NCBI GenBank assembly: GCA_943842505.1
Contig: CALTDI010000015.1
Coordinates: 1 to 64,000 of the forward strand
Direction: 5' to 3'
Source: an uncultured Pseudomonadales bacterium
GTDB lineage: Bacteria; Pseudomonadota; Gammaproteobacteria; Pseudomonadales; Pseudohongiellaceae
Length of the DNA stretch: 64,000 nt
A program made the position numbers and the translations under genes. Below are positions 9,852 to 18,622 of the stretch, piece after piece. How positions within the stretch are numbered: the first letter of the stretch is position 1; every line of letters starts with the position of its first letter. The notes under the pieces are model-generated. The model had not been told where the DNA came from. It saw only the letters and a list, made by a program, of their open reading frames with translations, and searched no databases.

Positions 9852-10490
9852 ATGAATCTGGCTAAACTTAAATGGGCTGAAGAGTTGTTTCTGAGACGCT
9901 ATCCCGGCGGTTTCTCTCACCCTGAAATGCAGGCCATTGCCAAGAAGCATAAGATGGATAGGATGATATCCCTTAGCCATGAAATGTTTGCAAAGAAAAA
10001 CTTTAGGGACCCGCCTGAAATCATCGAAAGCATGATCAAGGTTGTGTCTCGCTCTTCGATGGTTTCAATATTCGAGAAGCCGAAGTTTCGTGACTTCGCG
10101 CGCGCTCTGGAACCAAAGCATAAGAATGCTCTGGCTAGCGGGTTAAAAGATCAGCTACATGGCGATACAGAAAAAGGCTTCAACAAGGTTCTCAATATCA
10201 TGCAGATCGGAAAAATGGCCAAGTGGTCACTGATCAGCATCTGCCCAGTTTACTACAGCCCGCAAGATGAAGTTTTCGTGAAGCCAACAACCGCAAAAAA
10301 AGCGATAGCGCATTTCGAACTACAAAACTTGCATTACAGACCGCAGCCTTCCTGGGAATTTTACACAACGTTTCGCGCGACTATTAACCAAATGAAGACC
10401 AAGGTTGACTCATCGCTATCACCAAATAGCGCCGCGTTCACTGGCTTTCTCATGATGAGCATGGCAGCGATGGAAGAAGCGGAATTTTAG
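9852..10490 (+). CDS. Conserved hypothetical cytoplasmic protein
   Basis: A 212-residue protein with no signal peptide or membrane segment, rich in Lys, Met and aromatic residues. I do not recognise the family. The N-terminal half is charged and helical (KLKWAEELFLRRYPGGF near the start); the C-terminal part (NLHYRPQPSWEFYTTFRA) is aromatic. It begins 17 bp after the M49 peptidase gene and is followed after 25 bp by the DUF1272 gene, so it is likely in the same transcript. Base composition and codon use look like the neighbours. Confidence 0.7.
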   Translation: MNLAKLKWAEELFLRRYPGGFSHPEMQAIAKKHKMDRMISLSHEMFAKKNFRDPPEIIESMIKVVSRSSMVSIFEKPKFRDFARALEPKHKNALASGLKDQLHGDTEKGFNKVLNIMQIGKMAKWSLISICPVYYSPQDEVFVKPTTAKKAIAHFELQNLHYRPQPSWEFYTTFRATINQMKTKVDSSLSPNSAAFTGFLMMSMAAMEEAEF

Positions 10491-10515
10491 AACGATATCC
10501 GAAGGGCTAGACAGC

Positions 10516-10824
10516 GTGTTAGAATTACGACCGAATTGTGAGTACTGTGACAAAGACCTACCGCCCGAATCGACACAGGCGCGTATTTGCACCTACGAGT
10601 GTACCTTCTGCGCTCATTGCGTTCAGAACGTACTGTTCAACGTCTGCCCTAATTGCGGGGGCGGCTTTAGCAAGCGCCCCATCAGGCCGCAAACGGAGAG
10701 AAGACCGGGCGTGAGCCGCAGTCATCAACCCGCCTCCGACAAACGGGTACACACGAAATATTCAACCGAAGAGATCGCGCAATTTGCAGGCGCAACAAAA
10801 TCGACTCGAGCCGAAGATAGATAG
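10516..10824 (+). CDS. DUF1272 cysteine-rich protein
   Basis: A 102-residue protein starting at a GTG. The first 60 residues carry eight cysteines and one histidine in zinc-knuckle-like pairs (CEYC, then CTYECTFCAHC, then CPNC), matching the DUF1272 family as I know it. Function of the family is unknown; zinc binding is the obvious inference. The C-terminal 40 residues are a polar, Arg/Ser-rich tail. The stop codon overlaps an 11-base tandem repeat that leads into the RRM gene 33 bp downstream. Confidence 0.85.
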   Translation: MLELRPNCEYCDKDLPPESTQARICTYECTFCAHCVQNVLFNVCPNCGGGFSKRPIRPQTERRPGVSRSHQPASDKRVHTKYSTEEIAQFAGATKSTRAEDR

Positions 10825-10842
10825 AAGACAAATAGAAGACAA
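10821..10842 (+). repeat. Two tandem copies of an 11-base unit
   Basis: The unit atagaagacaa occurs twice in a row, covering the DUF1272 stop codon and the leader of the RRM gene. It looks like a slippage duplication and has no clear role. Confidence 0.7.
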
Positions 10843-10857
10843 ATAAAGGAACTGAAA

Positions 10858-11121
10858 ATGAAATTATTGGTGCGCAACCTAGCACGCACGACTACTGAGC
10901 CAGAAGTAAAAGCTCTATTTGAGTCATTTGGCCCCGTGCAATCCTGCGCTCTGGTGCTCGATGCGAAATCTGGCGGCTCCAAGGGTTTTGCTTTCGTAGA
11001 AATGCCCAAGCCAGGCGAGGCAAAAGCGGCGACCAAGAATCTAAATGGAAAGGAAGTCGACGGCAATACTATCCGAGTCAAGAGGGCAGAACCTACTGCA
11101 GAAACAAAGCAGGAGAAGTAG
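10858..11121 (+). CDS. Small RNA-recognition-motif (RRM) protein
   Basis: An 87-residue protein that is one RRM domain. RNP2 is LLVRNL (3-8) and RNP1 is KGFAFVEM (about 42-49), with the aromatic residues used for stacking on RNA. Stand-alone bacterial RRM proteins of this size are known in cyanobacteria and proteobacteria, where some respond to cold or bind mRNA; the target here is unknown. AAGGA lies 7 bases before the ATG. A perfect 9-base-pair hairpin follows the stop at 11134-11154. Confidence 0.92.
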   Translation: MKLLVRNLARTTTEPEVKALFESFGPVQSCALVLDAKSGGSKGFAFVEMPKPGEAKAATKNLNGKEVDGNTIRVKRAEPTAETKQEK

Positions 11122-11133
11122 CCAGAGCGCCCC

Positions 11134-11154
11134 GTCAGCTACTGTGTAGCTGAC
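11134..11154 (+). other. Perfect hairpin after the RRM gene
   Basis: The arms gtcagctac and gtagctgac pair perfectly over a 3-base loop, 12 bases after the RRM stop codon. No T-run follows, so it is not a standard intrinsic terminator. It may protect the 3' end of the mRNA or bind the RRM protein itself, which is speculation. Confidence 0.55.
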
Positions 11155-11278
11155 AGCAATACTCCATGACCGTCCTATCCGCACGAGCGTCAAGCCTTTC
11201 AGGCCCGCCCTGCTCCAGCATTTCTTCTCCGGCGCCGAGCACAAAGCTTAGGCACGCGATACCTAGTGAGTTAGCTCA

Positions 11279-12553
11279 CTAGGAAAAAATAGCCTTGAAT
11301 AGGAAGAAGAATATTATGGAGATTCCCGCGCCTACAGGCAGGGTAACCACCCAAGACAAAAATATTCTGCTAACGACAGTGAGATTAAGCGCACCGATAC
11401 CGCGAGCTAGCCCTACTCCCAACACGGCGCCTACAAGTGTATGCGTGGTGGATACCGGAATGCCGGTGCCGGAGGCGACAACGACGGTGCTTGCCGCCGC
11501 CAATTCTGCAGCAAAACCGCGACTAGGCGTAAGCTCGGTAATATTTCTGCCTATGGTCGCAATAACCTTGTAACCCCACATTGCTAGACCCGCGACGATA
11601 CCGCCGCCGCCCAAGAGCAGGATCCAGAAGGGCAAACCGGACTGTTCAGAAAACTCTCCCCCGCTCCTCACCACACCGGCCACTGCCGCCAACGGCCCAA
11701 TAGCGTTTGCTACATCATTCGATCCGTGAGCGAATGCCATCGAGCAGGCGGTGAATATCATCAAAACACCGAACACTTTCTCAACGCTGCTGAAATGAAA
11801 ATCTTCGTTCTCAGCTGCCACTTCCTTAATGCCGCGCAGAAGTAAAACACCCAGGAGCATAGCAAATACACCTACTGCCACCGCGATACCCAGAGACTCG
11901 CCAAAACTAAAGTCCAGCCCCACATAGCGTAGGCCCTTCACCAAGGTTACCATCGCGATGATAAAGCCCACCATGAAGATATACAGCGGCACGTACTTCT
12001 TCGCATTAGCGAACGGGTCGTCGGTTTCGAGCACTAGTTTTTGTACGCTGCGGAAAATAAAGAAGGCGATGATGCCCGAGCACATGGGCGAGACAACCCA
12101 GCTAGCCACGATAGACCACACCTTGCTCCAAACCACGGCGTCTACGGAGATTCCAACTACGGCAAAGCCCACGATTGCACCGATTATTGAGTGGGTAGTC
12201 GAAACGGGCCAGCCATTGTGTGAGGCAATCAATAGCCAAATCCCCGCCGCTAACAGTGAGGACAACATGCCGTACACCAGCAGCTCTGGCGAATCGGCGA
12301 ACCCCGCTTTTTCAATGTCGATGATGCCGCTACGAATAGTTGAGGTTACTTCCCCGCCTGCGAAGTAGGCTCCGGCGAATTCGAATACCATGGCGATAAG
12401 TATTGCCTGCTTGATAGTGATAGCCTTGGCGCCGACCGATGTGCCCATCGCATTGGCCACGTCATTGGCGCCCACACCCCAAGCCATGAAGAAGCCAAAC
12501 ACACAGGCCATTATCAGGAAAATAGTGCCGTATTGAGAGATTATGTCAGACAT
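11279..12553 (-). CDS. pitA: Low-affinity inorganic phosphate transporter, PiT family
   Basis: A 424-residue inner-membrane carrier for phosphate (as metal-phosphate with H+). The two inverted PiT repeats are marked by GANDVANAMGTSVGAKA near residue 28 and GSNDVANAIGPLAAV near 280, and by two PVSTTH motifs. About ten membrane segments are visible. It is preceded by the DUF47 gene with a 33 bp gap on the same strand, the usual PiT accessory pair. The stop codon lies inside a hairpin (11262-11283). Confidence 0.95.
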   Translation of the reverse strand: MSDIISQYGTIFLIMACVFGFFMAWGVGANDVANAMGTSVGAKAITIKQAILIAMVFEFAGAYFAGGEVTSTIRSGIIDIEKAGFADSPELLVYGMLSSLLAAGIWLLIASHNGWPVSTTHSIIGAIVGFAVVGISVDAVVWSKVWSIVASWVVSPMCSGIIAFFIFRSVQKLVLETDDPFANAKKYVPLYIFMVGFIIAMVTLVKGLRYVGLDFSFGESLGIAVAVGVFAMLLGVLLLRGIKEVAAENEDFHFSSVEKVFGVLMIFTACSMAFAHGSNDVANAIGPLAAVAGVVRSGGEFSEQSGLPFWILLLGGGGIVAGLAMWGYKVIATIGRNITELTPSRGFAAELAAASTVVVASGTGIPVSTTHTLVGAVLGVGLARGIGALNLTVVSRIFLSWVVTLPVGAGISIIFFFLFKAIFS

Positions 12554-12586
12554 GTGCCACCTAGCTTCGTGTTGTTATTATTCTTT

Positions 12587-13261
12587 TTATCGCGCTATCA
12601 GCAGCAGTAGCCGCGCGCCCACGCTTTCGGAAATATCAGCCAGGTCGCCAATCTGATCGATGATTTTGTATAAAAACATAACATCAACTGGAGGCAGTGA
12701 CTGCTCCAACTCGAACAGCTTAGCTCGCAACTTTACCTGGCTAACGTCAGTCTGATGCTCGAGATCATCCAGCTCATTGATTAGCCCCTCAACCAGCTCG
12801 ACTTCTTTGCCTCGAAATCCGGTTTCCAACAACTCATCCAACTCATTTATTACTTTAAGCGCTTGCTTTGAAGCTAAGAAACTCTCGTTATAATAATCAC
12901 GAACTTCTACAACGAGGCTCTCTGGGATTTCCATACGTCGGCCCAGCATGAGCCCGGCTACATCTTTAGCCCGGTTAGCGAGTTTATCTTGGGTAGAGAG
13001 GAGTTCTAACAGGTCTGTTCTGGGCACCGGAAGAAATAGGCTCTTCGGCAAATTCGTTCGCACATTGCTCTTAAGGTCATCCGCCAAATTTTCCTGCGCT
13101 CTAATTTCCTGCTGCACGGCGAATGCGACATCCCAATCCTTAACAAAACTTGCCTCAAGAAACTTGCCCAGCAATTCGACGCAGTGATGAGCAATCGCCA
13201 TATGTTCTTGAATGGGCCGAATGGGAGAACGGCCAAATAAAGCGCTGAGTGGAGTTGACAT
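12587..13261 (-). CDS. DUF47/TIGR00153 PhoU-like partner of PiT
   Basis: A 224-residue, all-helical cytoplasmic protein of the PhoU-related DUF47 family (TIGR00153 type, starting MSTPLSALFGRSPI). Such proteins are encoded beside PiT transporters and are thought to regulate them. It is the first gene of a two-gene operon with pitA. On the minus strand a TTGACG (13351-13346) lies about 85 bp before the start and may be a -35 element, but the -10 is poor. No clear Pho box is visible. Confidence 0.9.
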   Translation of the reverse strand: MSTPLSALFGRSPIRPIQEHMAIAHHCVELLGKFLEASFVKDWDVAFAVQQEIRAQENLADDLKSNVRTNLPKSLFLPVPRTDLLELLSTQDKLANRAKDVAGLMLGRRMEIPESLVVEVRDYYNESFLASKQALKVINELDELLETGFRGKEVELVEGLINELDDLEHQTDVSQVKLRAKLFELEQSLPPVDVMFLYKIIDQIGDLADISESVGARLLLLIAR

Positions 13262-13462
13262 AATCTAAGCCTGCTTTGATTTCTTGCGAGTATAGTTTTA
13301 CTCTTTCACGAACACTACAACTTTGTCACATAATTGTAATATTATCGTCAAGGCTCACTAGGGGTTCTTCTCTCCAGTTAGCCGAAAGCGAACACCGGCA
13401 TTAGCAATTGCTTGATCAGGCCGTGGTGTTACACTAGAGGGTCTCACCCAAACAACAATAAT

Positions 13463-13468
13463 GAGGAG
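13463..13468 (+). promoter_or_regulatory. Shine-Dalgarno GAGGAG deciding the cytochrome c start
   Basis: GAGGAG lies five bases before the ATG at 13474 and overlaps a possible GTG start at 13468, so the ATG is the better start. Confidence 0.75.
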
Positions 13469-13473
13469 TGAGC

Positions 13474-14280
13474 ATGAGCAGTATAAGCACTCAAATAAAG
13501 CATCTACTGGCGATCGCTACTTACGGCCTACTCTTTGCCGCTAGCGGCAGCAACGCCGAAGATGCAGGCAATCTCTACAACACGCGCTTCGATATCAATG
13601 CAGGCTTGAAATACTTCGAGCGGCAATGCTCGCGCTGCCACGGTTTCGATGCGAAGGGCAATGACGAAACCGGCGCACCGGACTTAACAGGCAGGCTATC
13701 TCGAGCCAGCTCAGATGTAGGCATCTTCAATATCATCCGTACGGGAGTACCCGGGACGGCGATGCTTCCGGTAGCTGCCGATCTACCCGACTCTCAGGTA
13801 TGGCAACTCGTCGCCTATATAGGCTCACTCAGCACAGACCCTGCGAATATCGATTTGCCCGGCTCCGTGGTGGCCGGATCCAGACTGTTTGCCAATAAAG
13901 GTGACTGCAATAGCTGCCACATGATTGACGGGCAAGGAGGCAGGCTAGGACCAGATCTTTCTCGCGTTGGGGAGCGACGTAACCCGGAAGAATTACTCAC
14001 GGATATTCTCGACCCACATCAAGAGGTTGCTCCGCGTTGGTGGACAATGCGCGTAACTGATAACGAGGGCGTCACAAGAGAGGGGCTGCGCATGAATGAA
14101 GACAGCTTCTCACTTCGAATAATGGATGCCGAGTCGAATCTTTGGTCTTATCCGAAGAGACAGCTAGCCTCCATCGAACGGGTCGAAGAATCGACCATGC
14201 CCAGTTATACACAGACTTTATCCGACAGCGAAGTAGATGACCTCGTGGCCTATCTATTTTCTCTGCGAAAGGAGAATTAA
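13474..14280 (+). CDS. Periplasmic two-heme cytochrome c, partner of PQQ dehydrogenase
   Basis: A 268-residue exported protein (signal peptide about 1-28, ending SGSNA). It has two heme c sites: CSRCH at 52-56 in an ordinary cytochrome c domain, and CNSCH at 145-149. The second site sits in a longer domain (GPDLSRVGERR, ILDPHQEVAPRWW, STMPSY, DLVAYL) like the putative heme-binding domain named for Planctomycetes/Verrucomicrobia (TIGR02603 type). It probably takes electrons from the PQQ alcohol dehydrogenase encoded two bases downstream and passes them to the oxidase chain. The close spacing indicates one operon. Confidence 0.9.
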   Translation: MSSISTQIKHLLAIATYGLLFAASGSNAEDAGNLYNTRFDINAGLKYFERQCSRCHGFDAKGNDETGAPDLTGRLSRASSDVGIFNIIRTGVPGTAMLPVAADLPDSQVWQLVAYIGSLSTDPANIDLPGSVVAGSRLFANKGDCNSCHMIDGQGGRLGPDLSRVGERRNPEELLTDILDPHQEVAPRWWTMRVTDNEGVTREGLRMNEDSFSLRIMDAESNLWSYPKRQLASIERVEESTMPSYTQTLSDSEVDDLVAYLFSLRKEN

Positions 14281-14282
14281 GC

Positions 14283-15932
14283 ATGAATCGATCCATCGCT
14301 CTGCTAGCCCCTCTATTCCTTGGCTTAGGTCTGACCCTGCCCGTTCTCGCGCAGGAAGACGAATTTCAGACCGTTATCACGCCGGCTTTTAGTCCAGTCA
14401 CCTGGGAACGCCTGATCAACGCCGAAGATGAACCCGAGAACTGGATGATGTACTCCGGCACTCTGGACAGTCAGCGCTACAGCCGCCTCGATCAGATCGA
14501 CAAGAGCAACGTAGCCGAACTCGAAATGAAATGGTCTTACCAGATTCCGGTCATAGATCGAGCAGAAACAGTACCTACCGTGGTCGATGGCATAATGTTT
14601 ATCACCGAGGCACCCAGTAATCTGACCGCTGTAGATGCCCGCACTGGTCGAGTATACTGGCGTTATGATCACGAACTACCCGATGATTTGCGTATCTGCT
14701 GCGGGCGTAACAACCGCGGCGTGGCCATACTGGGTGAGACGCTCTTCATGAGCACCCTGGATGCTCACCTCGTTGCCATAGATGCTCGCACAGGTAATGT
14801 TCTCTGGGACACCGAGGTGGCTGACTACGAGGCTGGATACAGCAAGACTGCGGCGCCGTTAATTGTCAAAGACAAGGTCGTAACCGGAATTGCCGGGGGC
14901 GAATTTGGAATCCGCGGCTTCATCGATGCCTATGACCCTGCTACCGGAGAACTGGAGTGGCGCACCTATGCTATTCCAGGTCCAGGTGAGCCCGGCAACG
15001 ACAGCTGGTCTGGCGACTCCTGGAAAACTGGCGGCGCAGCCACCTGGATCACCGGCTCCTACGACCCAGATCTGAACCTGATTTACTGGGGCACAGGCAA
15101 CCCCGGCCCAGACTGGAATGGAGACGTGCGCCTGGGTGACAACCTCTACTCAGATTCCGCCCTGGCACTGGATGGCGACACGGGCGAGATCGCCTGGCAC
15201 TTTCAATTCACGCCTCACGATGTACACGACTACGACTCTATCCAAGTACCCATTCTCGCGGACATCGAATACCAGGGCAGCACACGCAAGGTAATGATGT
15301 GGGCGAACCGTAACGCCTTCTTCTACACTATCGATCGCGCTACTGGCGAGTTTCTGGAAGGAGATGCTTATGCATCACAAACCTGGGCTCAGGGGCTGGA
15401 CCCTAATGGCCGCCCCATTCGCGTTCCCGGCATGGCACCTACCTACGAGGGCATTCTGGTATCCCCTCCTATCGTAGGCGCGACTAACTGGTACTCACCC
15501 GGCTACAGCCAGCAGACCGGTTTGTTCTACGTGACCTCTTTCGACGGCGAACAAGAATTCTTCAAACGTGACGAAGACTACGAAGAAGGCGAACGCTTTA
15601 CCGGTGGTGGCGGTCGCTACAATCAACCTATGGACGCATTCCACAGCTCCATTCGCGCCATCAATCCTGCAACTGCACAGATTGAATGGGAATTTCCAAT
15701 AATGCCACGCTCATCCGCAGGCATTACGACAACCGCAGGTGGGATCGTTTTCACCGGCAGCGCGGACGGCTATTTCTTCGCTCTGGACGCAGCTACTGGG
15801 GAAGAGCTATGGCATATCTCCCTGGGTGCACGAGTTCATGCAGCACCTATGACATACGCCGTTGACGGGAAGCAGTTCGTCACTATTGCATCAGGAAATG
15901 TGGTGTATACCTTCGGCCTGAAAGATGACTAA
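14283..15932 (+). CDS. PQQ-dependent alcohol dehydrogenase with lanthanide-type site
   Basis: A 549-residue periplasmic quinoprotein (signal peptide about 1-23, ending VLAQ). It has an eight-bladed propeller of DARTGRVYW-type repeats, the vicinal disulfide Cys139-Cys140 that stacks on PQQ, the likely metal ligands Glu207 (GGEFG) and Asn273 (TGNPGP), and the catalytic Asp316. Asp318 lies two residues further on (HDYDS). In methanol and ethanol dehydrogenases an Asp at this +2 position marks the lanthanide-dependent forms (XoxF, PedH/ExaF), while calcium enzymes have a small residue. Substrate is unknown; there is no C-terminal cytochrome domain, which fits the separate cytochrome upstream. No pqq genes lie in the window. 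Confidence 0.93.
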   Translation: MNRSIALLAPLFLGLGLTLPVLAQEDEFQTVITPAFSPVTWERLINAEDEPENWMMYSGTLDSQRYSRLDQIDKSNVAELEMKWSYQIPVIDRAETVPTVVDGIMFITEAPSNLTAVDARTGRVYWRYDHELPDDLRICCGRNNRGVAILGETLFMSTLDAHLVAIDARTGNVLWDTEVADYEAGYSKTAAPLIVKDKVVTGIAGGEFGIRGFIDAYDPATGELEWRTYAIPGPGEPGNDSWSGDSWKTGGAATWITGSYDPDLNLIYWGTGNPGPDWNGDVRLGDNLYSDSALALDGDTGEIAWHFQFTPHDVHDYDSIQVPILADIEYQGSTRKVMMWANRNAFFYTIDRATGEFLEGDAYASQTWAQGLDPNGRPIRVPGMAPTYEGILVSPPIVGATNWYSPGYSQQTGLFYVTSFDGEQEFFKRDEDYEEGERFTGGGGRYNQPMDAFHSSIRAINPATAQIEWEFPIMPRSSAGITTTAGGIVFTGSADGYFFALDAATGEELWHISLGARVHAAPMTYAVDGKQFVTIASGNVVYTFGLKDD

Positions 15933-15989
15933 ATTAAGTGACGCCTAACACGTTGAATCCAAGTAATGTTAGAGGGGTGATGTAGAGGC

Positions 15990-17501
15990 ATGCACACGTT
16001 CGCCGATCCGCTTCTATACGCCTCTAGAATGGCCCCGGCCAAAACAGCTATTATCGACGGCAGCGAGTCAATCGATTTTGCCGAGTTGCATCGACGCTGC
16101 CGCCTCTTAGCCGGCGGCCTATTAGCTCTGGGCTTGGACAAGGGTGACCGAGTCGCCATTCTCGCTAGTAACGGCCAACGCTATATTGAAACCTATATGG
16201 GAGTGCCTGCCGCAGGGCTGGTGGTAGTCCCTCTCAACACACGTCATGCAGTCAGCGAATTAAAATATGCGCTAGAAGACTCGCAGACCAAGGTCTTGTT
16301 AATCGACCGAGACCCGGGCGAGCTAGCCAACTGCGTGGATCATGTCATCCTGATTCCCGATGCCTATGATGCGATGCTCAGCGCGGCGCAAGAGAGTGAA
16401 CTGGGCGTCGATGTCAGAGAGTCTGATCTAGCCGGCCTTTTCTATACCGGGGGCACTACCGGTAAGTCCAAAGGCGTAATGCTCAGCCATCGCAATCTGA
16501 TCGCAAACGCCTTTCACTATATGACCACCGTTCCACAGCGTGAAGATGACCTAATGCTGGTGATGGCACCCTTATTTCATGCGGCGGGTTCCAATGGTGT
16601 GATCGCCAATATTTGGACACTGGGAACCCAGGTCACACTGGCCGCGTTCGATCCTAAGATCGCGCTCGATTTGATACAGACCCACGGCATAACAGAAAGC
16701 CTTGGGGTCCCTACTATGCTTGCAGCGATTGCGGAAGAGCAGCATGCACGCCCGCGCAAGACAGACAGCCTAAAACTGCTTGTACATGGCGGTTCGCCGA
16801 TAGCCACAGAAGTTCTTCGTCGAACCCATGCCGCCTTCCCCACCGCAGAGCTGATTGAAGTCTATGGAGCCACCGAGCTCTCACCAATTTGTACGATACT
16901 CACGAACGAACAGGAATTAATCGATTCCCCACTAGCAAGGTCCTGTGGCCGACCAGCGATAGGCAATGAGATTACTATACTCGCCCCCAATGGAGATGAG
17001 CTACTAGCGGGCGAAATTGGCGAAGTTGTAGTGCGTGGGCCAAATGTAATGCAGGGCTATTGGAACAAGAAAGAGCAGACGGCAGCTGTGCTTAAAGATG
17101 GCGCCTATTGGACCGGCGACTTGGGCTACATGGATGACGAGGGTTACGTATTTCTAGTCGATCGCAGTAAAGACATGATCGTTACCGGTGGCGAAAATGT
17201 GTATTGCACCGAAGTTGAAGAAATACTCTATCAACACCCTGCCATTCTCGAGGTCGCCGTCTTTGGCGTGCCCGATGAGAAATGGGGAGAAGCCGTATGG
17301 GCAGTAGTGGTGCCGCGGGAAGGTAATGAGATCGACAAAGGGCAGCTGATCGAATTTTGCCGCGAGCGCATTGCCACTTACAAAGTGCCCAAGGGCGTGG
17401 ATGTGCAGTTAGAACCTCTCCCCAAATCGGGCCCAGGCAAAGTCCTGAAGAGGGAGCTGCGCGCGCCCCATTGGGAAGACCAAGATCGCTCGGTTAACTG
17501 A
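15990..17501 (+). CDS. AMP-forming acyl-CoA synthetase
   Basis: A 503-residue cytoplasmic adenylate-forming enzyme that would activate a carboxylic acid to its CoA ester. Motifs in order: YTGGTTGKSKG (P-loop, about 150), VYGATE (about 290), YWTGDLGYMDDEGYVFLVDR (about 370) and the C-terminal lysine in PKSGPGKVLKREL. Length and motifs fit medium- or long-chain acyl-CoA ligases, but substrate cannot be read. It lies 57 bp after the PQQ dehydrogenase gene and might activate the acid formed after alcohol oxidation, which is inference from position. Confidence 0.9.
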   Translation: MHTFADPLLYASRMAPAKTAIIDGSESIDFAELHRRCRLLAGGLLALGLDKGDRVAILASNGQRYIETYMGVPAAGLVVVPLNTRHAVSELKYALEDSQTKVLLIDRDPGELANCVDHVILIPDAYDAMLSAAQESELGVDVRESDLAGLFYTGGTTGKSKGVMLSHRNLIANAFHYMTTVPQREDDLMLVMAPLFHAAGSNGVIANIWTLGTQVTLAAFDPKIALDLIQTHGITESLGVPTMLAAIAEEQHARPRKTDSLKLLVHGGSPIATEVLRRTHAAFPTAELIEVYGATELSPICTILTNEQELIDSPLARSCGRPAIGNEITILAPNGDELLAGEIGEVVVRGPNVMQGYWNKKEQTAAVLKDGAYWTGDLGYMDDEGYVFLVDRSKDMIVTGGENVYCTEVEEILYQHPAILEVAVFGVPDEKWGEAVWAVVVPREGNEIDKGQLIEFCRERIATYKVPKGVDVQLEPLPKSGPGKVLKRELRAPHWEDQDRSVN

Positions 17502-17584
17502 TGGCCTGAGGATAGCTTGATCTCCCACTCTTGCAGCACTCCCTTGGCGCAGACGCCTACGCAAACCCCGAACTCAAAACCTGA

Positions 17585-18454
17585 TTAACAGTATGACGCA
17601 ACCAGCTCCTCGCTGAGCTGCCATAGTTTTTTTGCCTCCTCTGCCGTTGCGAACTTGGCGACTTCCGCTCGCTGTCGCTTAAAAAAATAATGGCCATCTG
17701 CACTCTTACTAAGCGGGTCTTCCGAGCTCGCCAACCAAATGAATGTATCTGCCCCCTTCTCCTGACTAATCATAGTCGGATACAAGAACAAGCCCAGTAT
17801 CCGTGCCAACAAGCCTCCTTTTTTCCATATAGGAGTGCTAACCGTGCCTGGGTGAAAAGAACTTGTAACTACATTGCTATCCGCAAGCCGGCTCTGCAAC
17901 TCCATGGCAGTCAACAGATTCATCAATTTTGAACGGCCATAGGCCTTCAGTGTGCTATAGCCTTTGCTCAGGCCAATATCATCGAAATCTAAAGCGCTAT
18001 TGAAGTGCCCATAGGAACTGGTAAAGACAACCCTCGCAAGCCGTTCGTCAGCCGCCTTTAAAATCGCCGGCAACAATTTCTTAGTGAGCAAAAACCCACT
18101 CAAATGATTGCTGACAAGCGTAGTTTCGAAGCCCTCCGCTGTCACGCTCCTCACTCCGTTAGCACCTCCCGCATTATTACATAACACGTCGATTTCGGGC
18201 ATGTCTTGCAGAAGACAATCTGCCATCGCACTAACACTCGCCAGTGAAGCGAAATCCGCCAGATAGAGGCTGACGTTTTCATTACCCGTTGCCGCAACTA
18301 TGTCTGCGATCGCCTCCCTACCTCTCTGCTCGCTGCGGCACAGTAGTGCGACATTTGCACCCAACTCGGCGAAACGCCGGGCTGCAATGAAACCGATCCC
18401 ACTATTGGCACCTGTCACAACATAGTTTTTCCCACTTAAATCTTCTCGATCCAT
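17585..18454 (-). CDS. Short-chain dehydrogenase, retinol-dehydrogenase-like
   Basis: A 289-residue SDR from the ATG at 18454; a GTG at 18517 would add 21 residues. The cofactor motif TGANSGIGFIAARRFAE and CNNAGG are clear, and the catalytic Tyr-Lys pair is YGRSK. The pattern (HPGTVSTPIWKKG, long C-terminal region) is like the retinol dehydrogenase/protochlorophyllide reductase-like branch of the SDRs, usually NADP-dependent. Substrate is unknown. It is divergent from the small heat-shock gene. Confidence 0.88.
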   Translation of the reverse strand: MDREDLSGKNYVVTGANSGIGFIAARRFAELGANVALLCRSEQRGREAIADIVAATGNENVSLYLADFASLASVSAMADCLLQDMPEIDVLCNNAGGANGVRSVTAEGFETTLVSNHLSGFLLTKKLLPAILKAADERLARVVFTSSYGHFNSALDFDDIGLSKGYSTLKAYGRSKLMNLLTAMELQSRLADSNVVTSSFHPGTVSTPIWKKGGLLARILGLFLYPTMISQEKGADTFIWLASSEDPLSKSADGHYFFKRQRAEVAKFATAEEAKKLWQLSEELVASYC

Positions 18455-18610
18455 CTGGCCCGCCCTCACTGTTGAACGCTCTCTTTTTTCGAATTCTACA
18501 CTTGAAATTAGACTCACCCACCCTATCTAGAAATTTTAGGTACATTTGACATTCAAAACGGCCTGACAGCTCCGTGTTTATTTGCTTATAGGCCACCGTC
18601 TACAAACTTA

Positions 18611-18617
18611 AAGGAGG
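18611..18617 (+). promoter_or_regulatory. Full-strength Shine-Dalgarno of the Hsp20-like gene
   Basis: AAGGAGG lies five bases before the ATG at 18623. It is the strongest ribosome site seen in the window and suggests high translation of the following gene. Confidence 0.8.
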
Positions 18618-18622
18618 ACGCT

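Noticed and set aside
11262..11289. Hairpin cctagtgag/ctcactagg at the pitA stop followed by A6, considered as a terminator
   Set aside because: The A-run lies on the wrong side for the minus-strand pitA transcript, and the plus strand has no T-run after it. Only a stop codon embedded in a hairpin remains.
13408..13439. TTGCTT and TACACT 16 bases apart as a promoter of the cytochrome c gene
   Set aside because: Both boxes match poorly, so it is not listed as a feature.
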